Positions 14,069-29,000 of a stretch of DNA of 32,928 bases are shown one piece after another. The DNA comes from an uncultured Saprospiraceae bacterium (GTDB taxonomy: Bacteria > Bacteroidota > Bacteroidia > Chitinophagales > Saprospiraceae), in the NCBI GenBank assembly GCA_937928405.1, contig CALFWZ010000227.1, positions 1 to 32,928 on the forward strand, in the 5' to 3' direction. How positions within the stretch are numbered: the first letter of the stretch is position 1; every line of letters begins with the position of its first letter. Below the pieces are notes generated by a model. It made no database searches, was not told the origin of the DNA, and was given only the letters and a program-made list of their open reading frames with translations. The position numbers were made by a program, and so were the translations under genes.

Positions 14069-17000
14069 GCACCGTAATAAATACTTGCGTGGTATCGCAA
14101 CCTACTTGATTACAAAGCGCATAGGTGAATACATCTGGTACATCAGGATCACAGTAATCTTCATTCGGTGTATACTTAATGGTATTGTCTTCATTGACTC
14201 CCACTACTCCATTATTCGGAGGAGTAATGATCATAATGGTATCTAACGTTCCATTAATCGTATCATTGAACAGTTCATCAATATCAATAGCCGTATTGAG
14301 TGCCGTTGTGTCGGAGTCTGTCACCGCAATTGGTGGCGTTATTCCAGTTAAATCTTCTATTACGGTAATCGCAAAATAAGTTGTATCACAAACACCCAGA
14401 TCATCACAGACAATCATACAGGCATCTTCGGTACCAGGCTCAAAGCCTTCAAAATTCACACATACTTGCGTTTCATCAATATCAAAGATGACAAATTCTC
14501 CAGAGGCATCATTACAGATATTCTCGACACTGATAAAGTTACCTGGTAGTTCAGAAATATCTAAACAAACCGTTTCTGTATCCGCTACGTTGATCGTATC
14601 TGTCACATACTCAGGAGTGACACAATAAACATTCGCCCATAAGGTATCGGTGCATCGGGTTACTGTATTTGTGAATATTAGCTCGTGGAAACCTGCCGTT
14701 AATGGTAATGACGTACCCGTCGGCGACAAGGTAGTGTTAACATTCACAATAGTAAATGCGTTGGTGATTAACTGACGTACACTCATGTTTCCGTAGCTAT
14801 TATCAGGGTTTCCGCCATTGATCGTCGAACGCGCTGCGTCGTAATACCAAGTAGTGCTATTATCCCAACTATTCATAGAATCTACTAATTCCGGAATCGT
14901 CATAAACTCGGTGTTGTGGCTAGTTCCGTTCACCGTCCAATTTTCCAATTGATAAGGCCCAATATTTCCATTACTTGGGAAGGTGAAAGTAGAATAATTT
15001 ACTACACTATCGATGGCACAACCGAAGGTCGCATTGTTATATGGCTGACCATTATCCAAAATTTGGTAATCATTAATTTGTATGAATGGAATATCAACAC
15101 AGTATTCTCCACCAACAATACAATTGCTACTCACAATCGTAGCCGTATCAACGGTATTCCAGATCTCACCAGGACATGGTGCCGGACTTCCAACATTGAT
15201 AATGATGATCGTCGTATCGCAAACTGCTGCTGCATTACAAACAATAACACAAGCTGTATCCATTCCGACAAATGCTTGACCGGGCGTATACACCAGACAA
15301 GAATCACTCACTGGGAGCAAGGTTCCAAAGTCAGGTGCTTCGCAAATGGCGATACGATTAATGTCTGACCCAATTTCGCTTAGATCTACACAGATGGTAT
15401 CCGTTGGTGTTTCGAATGGTGTTCCAACGTAAACGGTATCAATAGTAATACAAGTGTTGCTAATATTAATTGCACCAGTAGTTACGCTACAACCATTGTC
15501 GTCGGTAATCGTCAGTTCGTAATTACCTGCCGTCAGATTATTTCTACTTTGATCATTATCAGAACCAGAGAGGTCTGCCCAATCGAAATTATAGTTTCCA
15601 CTTCCTCCTGTAACTCCAACAGATATCGCCCCGGATTGATTACAAGCAAGATCAATTTTTGACAAGTTAACATTTAAGGCTTCTGGACTTCCTACGGTAA
15701 AGCAGGATTCTCCGGCAAGACAGCCATTATCATCCTCTACTAGTACGCAGTAATCTCCTGCGGGTAATTGACCATTCTCATAAATAATACCATCGCTATC
15801 GGTAATAATTACGTCACCACTGCCAACAAATCCAGCACTCAGATTTAGATCATAGGTTACAGTAGCATCCGCACTTCCTAAGCAAGAAACTGCTGTTACA
15901 TTGCTAATTGTTACCGTGGCAGCAGGTACGTTTTCTGTCATTATAAAGTTTACGGTAACCTCACATCCGGTACTACTATCGGTAATGAGAACTTCGTAAG
16001 TACCGGCAGCCAAATTATTCTGAATGGCATCGCTACCCCATGTGTGCGTATCGTAATTTCCACTACCATTGGTAATGGTCAATCTTGCCACTCCGTTGTT
16101 TTGACCACATTCTGCTGGACTTAATATTTCTACCGTTGCATCCAGTGTAGTAACTCGTTCAATTTCTACTATAAGCGACTGAGTACATCCATCCATATCT
16201 TCTGCAATTACCACGTAGGTTCCTGCTGCCAAGTTGGTTGGATTCGGAATCGTAGCTACTTCTGCTCCATCTAATCTCCAGGAGTAAGTATAAGTAGCAG
16301 GACTTAAAATTGCACTTCCGTCCATATCCATACAATTAGCAGGATTCGTACTCACAATAGTTACTTGAGGTCCTGGGTTATTTTCTATTACTACATTGAT
16401 CACGGTATCACAAGTGATGTTATTTGGATCAGAAATCGTTACCTGATAAGCACCACCAGCTAATCCAGAAACTCTGTTTCCTCTTTCACCATTTGACCAG
16501 TCAAAAATATATTCTAAGTTGTTGCCAAGGATATTTACCGTTGCACTTCCGTTGTCTTCGTCGCAACTAGCATCAAACGTTACTACGTTGGTTACAATCA
16601 AATTATCACAATCGTTGGCGCTACACTCATCGTTTACCACGAGGTTATCAAATATTGCTTGGCAACCATTTGCGTCCGTGATGGTCAGCTGATAAGTACC
16701 TGCTGTTAGACCAGTTCGGTTAGTAGTGGTTAAGATAGTATCAGCCCAAGTATAAGTATATCCTGGATTTCCACCCATCACTACGGTATTAATAGCACCA
16801 GCGGAACCACAGGTTTCATTGGTAATGCTAATTGCTACGTTCATACCTTCTGGCTCCACCACCTCAAAGCAAGCACTACCCGCCAAACAGCTATCACCAT
16901 TCATGACGATAATACAATAATTACCAGGCGTCAAACTTCCGTTATTTACTGGATTACCAATACTATCAACAAAGGCGATATCAACTGGCGTAATAAATCC

Positions 17001-20000
17001 TGGATCATAGGAGATATTATAAAGCGCAGAACCATTTTCATCTCCAGCACAATTCAATAATAGTAATGGATCAACCGTAATATTGGCTCCCGCAGCTACA
17101 CTATTTTCAAGTGTAAAAGTTACTGATTCGGTACATCCCGTAATTTGGTCAAGGACATTTACGGTGTAGGTACCTGCGGATAAATTTGTAGGATCCAGGT
17201 CGTAGCGGTAATCCCCACTACCACCACTGACCAGAATCTCTACAGAGCCGTTAGACTCCTCGCAACCCGGTTCAGAAATAATCGCCGCGCTGACGATAAG
17301 TGGGTTGTTTTGTTCTATTTGTACAGTTAATATATCAATACAATTGCTGGTTCCACTAGCTACGTTTACGTAGTACAAACCTGCTGGAAGATTATTTTTA
17401 GAAGCACCAGTTCCATAAGATACGCCGTCCGCATTCTCCCATTCGTAGAATAAAGTGGCAGGAGAAAGTGTGGCACTACCATTGGCAGCTAAACAACTAG
17501 CAGCATTGACAGAAGCAATAGTCGCTACTGGAGCATTTGGATTCGTTAATGGAATGGTTTCTACTTCAAAGCAACTCGGATCATTAACATCACTGATGGT
17601 TACACGATATGTTTCTGCTGATAATCCGGTCAATTCAGCATTGGTACTACCATCTGACCAGAGATAGTTATAAGTACCTAGGCCACTGATTTGAATAGCT
17701 CCATTACTCAATCCACATCCTGGATCATTAGTCGTGATGGTAGTCATAATATTACAATTATTGCATTCATCTCTTACAATAATATCATCCAATACAATCG
17801 TACAACCATTCGCATCGGTGATGGTAACTATATAAATACCACCTGCTAACTCGGTTCTATTTTGAGGGTCTTCTTCTCGATCTAAATCTTCCCAGTCAAA
17901 TAGATAGGTTCCTGCTCCATCACTGACCACTAAGTTAATACTTCCGTTATTATCACAATCCTTATTAGTAACATCCACGCTTACCGTCATTGGTAAAGGT
18001 TCTGTTACAGTAAAACATGTTTGTTCTGATAAACAATTATTACTATCTCTAGCAATCAGGCAATAATCACCTGCGGATAGATTTCCGTTGGTGTAAACAT
18101 TACCAGCTAGATCTTCTATAGTAACGACTGGTGCCCCTTGATATCCTGGGTCTAGCGTTATGGTATAATCTGCCATCGCATCCGCACTACCAGGACAGTT
18201 AGTTAATACTGGTAATTGCAATGTAATATTGGCAGCAGGAACATCATCTAGAATCTCGACCACAACCTCAGCCTGACAACCGGTTGCCTGATCTGTAATC
18301 GTTACTGGGTAATTACCTGCCGCTAAATCTGTACGAGTTGCATCTGCTCCCCAATTATTGTTATAACTATAATTGCCACTTCCACCCACTACTTCGATCG
18401 TAGCCGATCCATTGCTTACACCACAATCAGCTGGAGTATTTAAAATAGCATTGGCAATCAGATTAGAAACAGAGTTTACCGTAACTTCGATAAAGTTCTG
18501 ACAACTAGAATTAGGATCTTTTACCGTAACTATATAAACAGTATCTCTTAGATCAGATCGTACTGCTCCTATTCCACCATCGTTCCATTCGTATATTAGC
18601 GTATCTGGCGATAAAGTCACTTGACCATCAGCAGCAGTACAATTAGCTGGGATATTGCTAACTATTTCAGCCGTTGGACCATTTTCATTTTGAATAACAA
18701 AACCTATTGGTTCAGGGATGACACAATCTCCGTTACTACGATGAGTAATCGTGACAGAATACGCACCTGCTCCCAAATTATATGCTTCGTGACTACTACT
18801 TCCACTTACATTCGGGAACCAGTCAAAAATATAATCAGCTTCATCTCCTTGTACATCAATTACCGCAGAACCATTTTGCTGACCACAGCCAGCATCCACT
18901 AAGGTAATATTGTTGACCACAATCGGCGTTTCTTCACAAGGAGGACAATTATCAAGGATAGTCAGTGCATCGATGCTCGCGGTACATCCATTAGCGTCTG
19001 TCACCGTCACATAATAATCACCTGCAGGGATATCGTTTCGATCTTCTGGATCATTAACACTGATGGTATCGTTCCAATCAATAGTATAAGGCATCGTTCC
19101 TCCCTGAATAATTAGGTCAATACTGGCGGCGGTTACTTCGCAAGAAATATCTGTCAGAATAGCATCTAAAGCTAGTGCTGTCGGTTCGTTGATTACGAAG
19201 CATTCGGTAGCTGCAAGACAATCGTTTGCATCCCGAATAACAATACAATAATTACCCGCAATCAAAGTTCCATTAGCTTCACCAATATTGTTTCCATCTC
19301 TGGTGATCATCGTATCAGCAGGTAAGGCAAATCCAGCATCATAAATTACATCAAACATGACTGTTCCATTCGCATCACCTGTACAATTAAGATCAATATT
19401 ATTATTCGCAATTGTAATCGTTGCACTTTGAGTATTGTCAGGTAAGATATAATCAACGAAGAAAGTACAACCCGTGTCAATATCTCTGATAATCAAACTA
19501 TCTGGTCCAGAAGGTAAATCTGTACGAGTATCACTTGGCCAGTTTCCATATTCATAATTTCCACTTCCACCCGTTGGTACAATAGTAACAGATCCATCAG
19601 CTTCTCCACAATTTGGCAGTGTATTAATGACTACACTTGCGGAAAGTGGATTGATAAATCCAACTTCTACATTTATAACGTCAAAGCAATTTGTACCTGG
19701 ATCAATTACCGTCACCACATAGGTGATTCCAGTAGTAAGATCATCACGCATGTTGGTGGTATCTCCATTCTCCCATGCATAATCGTAATTAGCTGGTGCT
19801 AAAGTTGCGATTCCGTCATTGTTATCACAGATAGCATCTGTCGTCTGAACGGTAACACCCTGTGGGCCGTCCGCATTTCCGATCACAAAAGTCTCGGTAA
19901 TAAAACAGGTTGGATCATTAGCATCTGTGATCGTCACATATACTGGACCTGCGGCCAAATTAGTTATTTCATTATTTATATTTACCGGATTCCAGTTAAA

Positions 20001-23000
20001 CAGATATCCACTACCCTCCATCTCAATTCTAATGGAACCATCTGCATTATCACAAGTTGCATCCGTAATAATGGTGCTCGCAATAACTGGCGGCTCACAA
20101 ACATTACATTCATCGATAATGCTCAAGTCATTTAACGTAGTTTCACAACCGTTCGCATCGGTGATCGTTACGGTGTAGAATCCACTTAGCAAATCAACAG
20201 GGTTATTCGTCGTATCTCCGTTACTCCACCCATAACTATAGGGTGAGGTTCCTCCGGTCACTGTCAATAAAATACTTCCATTATTGTCACAAGTGATATT
20301 GGTTAGGGATGCACTCGCAGTTAATAATTCTGGGGCAGTCACCTCAAAACATGTTATTCCTGCTAGACAGTTATTTCCATCTCTTACTTCAATACAGTAA
20401 TTTCCGACACTGAGTTCGCCATTGGTTACTTGGACAGTATCTTGTAGGAATATTATCTGTGCAGGTTGAACGAATCCAGTATTATAATCAATATTAATTC
20501 CTGCGGTAGCATCTGCCGCTCCAATACAAGATACCATCACATTGGGATCAACGGTCACTACGGCATTTACAATATTTTCCGTCAAGCTAAACTCGTAGTC
20601 CGTTACACATCCAGTAATGATATCTGTTACCGTGATAGCATAAGGGCCACCAGCAGCTAGATCAGCAATCGTATTGTTGGTAATCGCAGGGCTAAAGATG
20701 TATTGACCACTTCCGTTATTTACAGCAATTGTAACCACCCCATCGGCATTACCACAAGAAGGCGCATTATCCACTATATGAGTAACTTCAAGATCACTAA
20801 CTGATTCTACCACGACTTCAATCACATTGGTACAACCATTTCCATTTTCAGAAATAGTTACATTATACGGACCAGCTGCTAAATCATTACGGCTCGCACC
20901 GACGATACTATCTGGCCATGTATAGGTCAGATTTGCAGGAGATAAAGTTACTTGACCATCAGCGGCAGTACAAGTAGCTGGCTGATTGTCGGCAATTGTT
21001 GCATCTGGTGCTTGATTATTATCAATCACAAAACTTTGTTCTGAGAAGCAGGTAATATCTGTGCTGCTTGTTACCGTTACCGTATAAGGACCAGCCGCTA
21101 AATTAGCTACGGTATTGGTTCCATTATTTAGTGATGGATCAGACCAAGTGTACGTGAAATCAGTTACATTTCCAATTACATTTACTTGAGCTGTACCATT
21201 AGCGATTCCACAGTCAGATCCTGTAGTTTGAATATTAACTATTACTGGTGGAGTGCTACATGGATCACAAGAAGTTGTAATCGCAATTACAGGGACACTA
21301 ACAGTACAACCGTTCGCATCTGTAATCTCCGCATCGTAATCACCTGGTAATAAATCCGTCAAGTCTTCTGGGTTATTGGCCCCAGGAATATTCCAATCTA
21401 CATTATATGGAGGTGTGCCTCCAATAATATCAAGATTGATCGTACCACCTTCTGTACAAGTTGCATCAGTGCTAGCGAAAGTAACTTCCATATTATCTGG
21501 TGCAACTACCGTAAACGGAGCAGTTCCAGCTAAGCAACCATTATCATCATAAACAACGATCACATAATCACCTACTGTTAGGCTTCCGTTAGGAACAGAT
21601 ACTCCAGCACGCTGAATTTCTTCAGTACCGTTACCCACAAATCCTGGATCATACGTTACCGTGTAAACCACCGTTCCATTTTGGTCACCTGCACATGGCA
21701 AGACTAAAATAGGATCTACAGAAATGGTAGCGTTTGGAACATTCGTTTCCAAGACATAATGAACCATTAGCTGACAACCTGTGATATTATCAATCACAAT
21801 GGTACTATCAGATCCTGCACTTAAATTGGTCGTATTACCAAAGGTATAATCACCACTACCACCGCTAACATTGATGGTTATGGCTCCATTATTCATATTA
21901 CAATCAGGCTGCGTATCAATAACTACGTCTGCCGACAATGAGTTGATATTATCAATAACTATTGATAGAATATTTTGACAACCTGTGTTATTGTCGATAG
22001 CTGTGATTAGATATTCTCCAGCTGGCAAGTTATTTTGCGTAGCTCCATTGCCCACAACATTTCCATTCAGATCTCTCCAGATATATAGCAAGGTGGTAGG
22101 AGATAATTGCGCTCCTCCGTCGTTATCACCACAAGTGGCAGGAGATACGCTAACTATAGTCGGTACAGGGCCATCTAAATTTTCAACTAGAACCGTGTGT
22201 TCAATTGTACATGCTGCATCACTATTTAGGGTAATGGTAACCGTATATGCTTGAGCAATTAAGCTATCAGCCATATGACTCTGACTGACATTATCTGTCC
22301 ATGTGTAACTGTAGTCATCTTCATCACCCGTTACATCCAGTACGATTGAACCGTTAGCGTCTCCACAACTTGCATTCTGGATTACTTCGCTAATTACTTC
22401 GAATGGTTCGCAATCCACCGGACAATCATTCGTAATCGAAATTGGTCCAATGGCGACACTACAACCGTTTAGGTCTGTGACTGTAACTGAATAAGTTCCT
22501 GGAGCTGGTAAATCAATTCTATTTTGAATATTGTTGACACCCGGTAGATCTGCCCAATTGTAGGTCAGTGTTCCAGTACCACCTGTGGCGGTAATATTAA
22601 TAGCTCCTAGTGGATTATCACAGTCGGCATTTACCACACCATAATTAACATCAATCGCATCAGGTTCTGTAATCACCTGACAATCTTGTCCGGCTACACA
22701 TCCACTTCCATCAATCACCACGATACACCAAGTTCCGGCGGAAAGATTTCCATTGTTTTCAATATTTCCAAATTCATCCCTTAGAATAACCGTTGCTGGT
22801 TCTACAAAATTAGGATCATAATCAATGACATAGACTAAGGTCGCATCATTCGCTCCATTACAAGAGATCTGCGTATTTGGATCAATATCAATGATTACTC
22901 CACCTGGAATATCATCTTGTAAGATAATGTCTACCTCTGTACTACAACCAGCATCTATATCTGTAATGGTAACCGTGATTGGGGATACGGTAGCAGACAG

Positions 23001-26000
23001 ATCGTCTCTCGTCGGTCCAGCACCCCAACTGTAATCATAGTTTCCACTTCCTCCTGTAACGTTGATGGTAACTGAACCATTGAATTCGCCACAAGTAGGC
23101 TGATTGTTGATCACGTAAGTTGCTGTCAGGTCATTTTGTTCTCCGATGGTCACTTCAATGATATTTTCACAAGCATTTCCTGGTTCACTTACCGTAACAC
23201 TATAAGTGGTATCACCCGCCAAACTATTCTGGGTATTACCCATTCCTAAGGCAGCACCCCAATCATAGGTAAAATTAGCCGGCAATAAGGTTGCGGTTCC
23301 ATTATTTTGACCACAAGTTGCATCTGTTGTATTTATATCCGTTACTATTGGACCATCTGTATTCCCTAGATTAAATTCTCTGATCGTCGTTACGTTTTCA
23401 CAACCCGGTGTATTTTCAGAAATAGTAACACTATAGAATCTACTTAATAGTCCAGTTGCGATATTGGTATTTCCAATACTCGGTATAGACCATTGGAAAT
23501 TATAATTTCCTGGATCTTCCTGCATGGTAATCGTAATGCTACCATTGGCTTCATTACAGTTTGCGTCTGTGATAATTTCACCAATAATTTGTGGTTCATC
23601 ACAAGGGATACAATCATCTTCAACGATCATATCGGTAACGACCATACTACAACCGTTGTCATCCGTTATCGTTACGGAGTAAGGTCCCGGATTATTTACG
23701 GTAATTGAATTAACCGTATTATTTCCATTACCCCAATCATAAACATATGGAGCTGTTCCACCACTCACTGAAAGCGTAATGTTTCCAGCTTGATTACAAT
23801 CAATATTTGTAATATCGGTGCTGGTCGATAATGCTTCTGGAGAAATCACCTCAAAGCAAGCCTGTGCTGCTAGACAATCATTTCCATCAAAAACCGCCAC
23901 ACAATAAATACCTGGAGATAATTGACCATCTTGGTGCGGTCCTCCCGTATTTCCTGGTGATTGAATTTCTATTCTTTCATCATCAACAAAACCAGGAGAT
24001 TTTACAATTGTATAAATTGCCGTTCCGTCATTGGCTCCGATACAAGAAACAGAGACCACTGGTTCTACGGTGATCGTTGCACTTGCAACGTTGTTAATTA
24101 ATACCACCGTATCTTGTCCGACACAACCAGTTTGATTATCTGTTACAATATTGATATAAGTACCAGCTCCCAAATCAGTTCTAATCTGACCAATAGAATA
24201 ATTATAATCACCGCTACCACCAGTTACTATAGTTTCAATCGAACCATTTGAAATACCACAACTTGGTTGTCCGTTGACAATGATTTCAACATCTAAATTA
24301 TTTTCTTCGGTAATTTCTACGGTGATAATATTATCACAACCTGTAGCTGGATCAATCACCGTAACATCATAGGAATCAGCCACTAGGTCATTTTGAGTAG
24401 CCCCTATTCTTGGTCCTTCCCAGTTGTAAATATAAGTCGCAGGACTAAGCGTTGCTGTTCCATTCGCAACATTACAGGTAGCTGGAGTCGTACTGACAAC
24501 CGTGGCTACAGGTCCGTCCGTATTTGTTACTGTAAAGTCAAATACTTCCATAGCAGGACATACCGTATTTGTTATCGTTACTGAATAGGCATTCGCTAAT
24601 AAATCATTTATGCTGATAACATTGGTAGCTCCAGTAGACCATTCAATCGTATAATCTGATAGATCACCCGAAATAGTAATTTCGACACTACCGTTGGCTT
24701 CTCCACAAGTTGCATCTTCAATTTGCGTTCCTGTAATAACTGGAGGTTCACAGTTCGTACAAGTATTATCGATGGTAATTCCATCTTGTGTGGTCGTACA
24801 ACCATTTGCATCCGTAATGGTCACTGCATAGGCAATACCGGAAGCAAGGCCAGTACGAGTAGAGCTATTATTATTTACTGCATCTGCCCACGAGTAGGAG
24901 TAGCCAGGCGTTCCACCTGTTACATCCAATACAATTGAGCCTCCACCGTTTGTACAGTCTTCATCCGTTACGGTAATTTGTACCGCAATATTTTCAGGAG
25001 CAGTAATTTCAAAACAAGATTGTCCAGCTACGCAGCCCGTTGAATCAGATACTACAATGCAGTAATTCCCTGGTGCTAATTGATCGTTTGTGTGACTATT
25101 ACTGCTAGCATCTAGAATTTCAATATTAGCAGGCTGAATAAATCCAGCTGCGTAGTCAATAGAGTAAACTACTTGTCCATCATTTGCATCTGTACAAGTA
25201 TTATTATTCACCGTGTTAATGGTGATGGTAGCAGCAGGAGTATTATTGATTAAAGTAAATAAGGTATCGGCAACACATCCATTTGCATCTGTAGCGGTAA
25301 CACTATACTGCATCGCTCCTAAGTTATTCTGAGTTACACCCGTAAATCCATTACTCCATTCATAAGTAACGGGATTGGCAGCGTTGGTTGCTATCATTGT
25401 AACCGTACCATCTGCTATTCCACAATTTGGTTGATTATCTACTTGAGGGAAAATGACCAAGTTGCTAATAGCATCAATCGTAACTGAAATTATATTGATA
25501 CAAGGATTACCCGTTTCAGTAACTGTTACTTCGTAAGTGCCGGCCGCTAAATTATTTGGTGAATCACCTGTAATACCATTACCCCAATCATAGTTAAGAG
25601 TATTCGGTGCTAGAATAGCAGAACCATCATTGGCTGAGCAAGTTGCTGGTGTTGTTTCGATAATACTAGCGATCGGTCCATCGGTATTTCCAATAGAAAA
25701 TTCAACTACGAGCGTTTCATTACAACTCGGTTCTGAAATAGTAACAGCATAAGCATTTGCTATAAGTCCAGTAGCTGTATTTCCATTATTTGGAACATTC
25801 GGATTCCAGATATAATCATAACTAGCTGGATCTCCTTGCAAGTTAATCGTTACTTCTCCATTCGCTTCACCGCAACTTGCATCAATGGTTACTACGTTGA
25901 CAAGTACTGGAGCTAGACAAGGTTGACAATCATCTGCCACAACAATATTGTTTACAGCGGTAGAACAACCGTTACCATCCGTTACCGTAACTACATAGAC

Positions 26001-29000
26001 CGTATCTTGTAACCCTGTAAGATTTTGTGGATTATCAAATCCAGATAAATGATTCCAATTGTAATTATAAGGAGCCGTCCCACCTGTGGTTTCTAAGGTA
26101 ATCGTACCGAGCGTTTCGTTGCCATTATTATCACAAGTTTTATTTTCAATTGCAAAATTTACGCTTATTGCTTCTGGTTCAGTTACTTCAAAAGAAGCTG
26201 ATCCAGCGAAACATCCATTTGCATCCAACACTTCGATGACATAATCACCCGGTGTCAAAGTACCATTGGTATAAGAAATATTATTTCTTTTGATAGTCAC
26301 CACTTCAGGTTCCGCAAATCCGGCCTCAAGTATCACATCAAAAATAACGGTACCGTCAGATGCACCCGGACAAGAGACCATTACTATTGGATCAATATTT
26401 ATGGTCGCACTAGCCACATTATTTTGTAAAGTAAGATCAAGTATGGCTTGGCAACCCGTGGCCTGATCAACTACTGTAATATCATAAGGAATACCTGCCT
26501 CCAAATCCGAACGAGAAGGTCCAGTACCCCATCCAACATAGTCGTAAGAACCACTGCCTCCAGCCGTATTAATAGTCGCTACACCATTGCTTTCCCCACA
26601 ACTTGGTTCTGTGATAACAGTGATCGTAGCCGTCAAGGCATTTTCTTCTGCTACTTCTACATCTAATACATTCGTACAACCTGTATTAGGATCTGTAATT
26701 GTTACAACATACGGACCTGCTTCTAAGTCATTTCTAGAATATCCCATGATACTATCTGGCCAAGTATATTGATAAGAAGTCGGTGATAATACGATAGATC
26801 CATTAGCACTGATACAAGTAGCAGGAGCGCTAAATACAACGTCTGCTTCTGGTCCATCTACACTACCCACATTTATGATTTGTGTGGTAGCAGGGCAGTC
26901 AAGATCTCCAGCATGTTGAATAAGTACGGTATAGGTATTCGTTGGTAAGTTGATAGCACTATTGCCGTTATTAGATACATCTGGTGTCCAAGTGAAAATA
27001 AAGTCATTCACATTTCCACCTACCATCTCGATAAAGATAGATCCATCAGACTGTCCACAATTAGCTTGCGATACAATAATATTATTCACTTCTGGATCCG
27101 GAGGACAACCATTCGTTTCACAATTATCAGGAACATATTGACTAAAGAGTACTTTAGAACATCCTTGATCGTCTGTTACCGTGACGATATAAAAGTTTTC
27201 ATCGTTAGTAATTAAATTTTGATCCATTGAATTACTAGGTGCCCACTGGTAGGTATAGTTTCCACTACCTCCACTTACATCAAGGTCAATACGCCCTGGC
27301 GCAGCACATTCGATACCGGTAATTGTAGAAGTTACGATCAACTGTTCTGGTTCTATTACAGTAAATTCTGCGTAAGCTCCACGACAGCCATTGGCATCGT
27401 TAACTTCAATCGAGTAATTTCCAGCGATTAAATTATCTTCCTCAAAAGGTGCTCCTGCTTCATTAGTAATGTAAATAGATGGTGGTTGAGTAAAATTATT
27501 ATCGTATGTAAGATTATAAATCAACTCACCACGCTCACCAAAACATCCTATTTCCGCAATTGGATCTAAAGTTAGGGTCGCCCCTACCGCTTCTTCATCC
27601 AAAGTAAATTCAAGGATACTTTCACAACTTGTACTTGATTCATCTATTACCGTAATCGAGTAGTCACCTTGACCTAGGCCATTACGAGTAGCTTGATTAA
27701 CTGTTGGGTCATCACTCCAAATATAAGTGAAAGATCCAGCGGAACTATTTTCAACATTAATGGTAACTTCTCCATCTGATACGCCGCATTGAGGAGCATT
27801 CAAAATATCTACTACCAAGGTCATTTCATTAATCGAATCAATTTCAATACTAATGATATCTGGACATTGTGGCGCAAGTGGATTGATAACTACGATACTA
27901 TGCGTTCCAGGGGTAAGATCAGTTCTGATATTACTTGGAGATGGTGTTGCTCCGTCCACCCAAACATAATTATAAGTTGCTGGGTAGAGGATAACCGTTC
28001 CATCAGGTGCGCTACAAGTAGCAGGCGTCGTTGTTAAAGAATCCAACTTAGGACCGTCGATATTACCGATGGCAAAAGTTTCGACAATACTACAATCAGA
28101 TACTAATGGGAATGTTACTGTTACGGTATAAATACCAGCTGGCAAATCACATCTACGATTACCAATCGCGTTTGGTGTTCCAGCCTGAGAAGACCAAGTA
28201 TAGGTATAATCCAACGGATTACCATCCACTATTACTTCACCACAACCATTTGAAAATCCACAGCTAGATTCCAGTGTACTTACTTCGGCTATGGTAGGTA
28301 GGATACAAATACAAGTATCTCTCACCTCAAGATCGATTACAGTACTACATCCGTTATTATCGGTTGCAGTAATTTGATATATACCTGCATCCAAACTAGC
28401 GCGACTAGCACCACTTCCTCCATCACTCCAAGCGTAAGCAAAATCAATAGGTGCTAAGTCCACACTACCACTTCCAGTGTTACAATTATCTTCTTCGTTC
28501 GCAGTGATCGTTATTTCTACTTCGATCACATCTGCGTTTGCACCACTTAAGTCAAGTGCACCACAAATATCTCCTCCTCCCTGTTGTAATAAACTATTGA
28601 TGGTAAAAAGAGAAGTATTGTCTAAATCAATAATATCAAGATTAAGGGTAGCAGGATCATAAACTAGAGTATGTATCGTATAATTTCCTATTTCATCCCA
28701 CATAAAGTCAGGCATAGAAGAAGTATCAACTACCACTAAGTTATTACCTTGAGTTTCGGTTAAGATGTAAATTACTTCAAAACCTGGAGGAACAATCATG
28801 TTTCCATTAGGAGTAGCCGTGATACTATTATTCATATCACCTGCACAAAGGCTTTCATCTTCAATAGTTAAGTTACCTGCTTCGGCAACACAATCTCCAT
28901 TCGCACAACGATCATCAATTAACATATTATTAATCGTCGTAGAACATCCACCATCATCCGTAATGGTTACATTGTAAATATCTGGTTGCAATCCTTCTCT

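Noticed and set aside
14916..15368. 150-aa plus-strand ORF inside the giant gene, with similar ones such as 30843-31163 and 2135-2623
   Set aside because: These are antisense to long repeat-coding genes and show biased shadow composition (Ile, Ser, Thr, Arg rich) without domain motifs.
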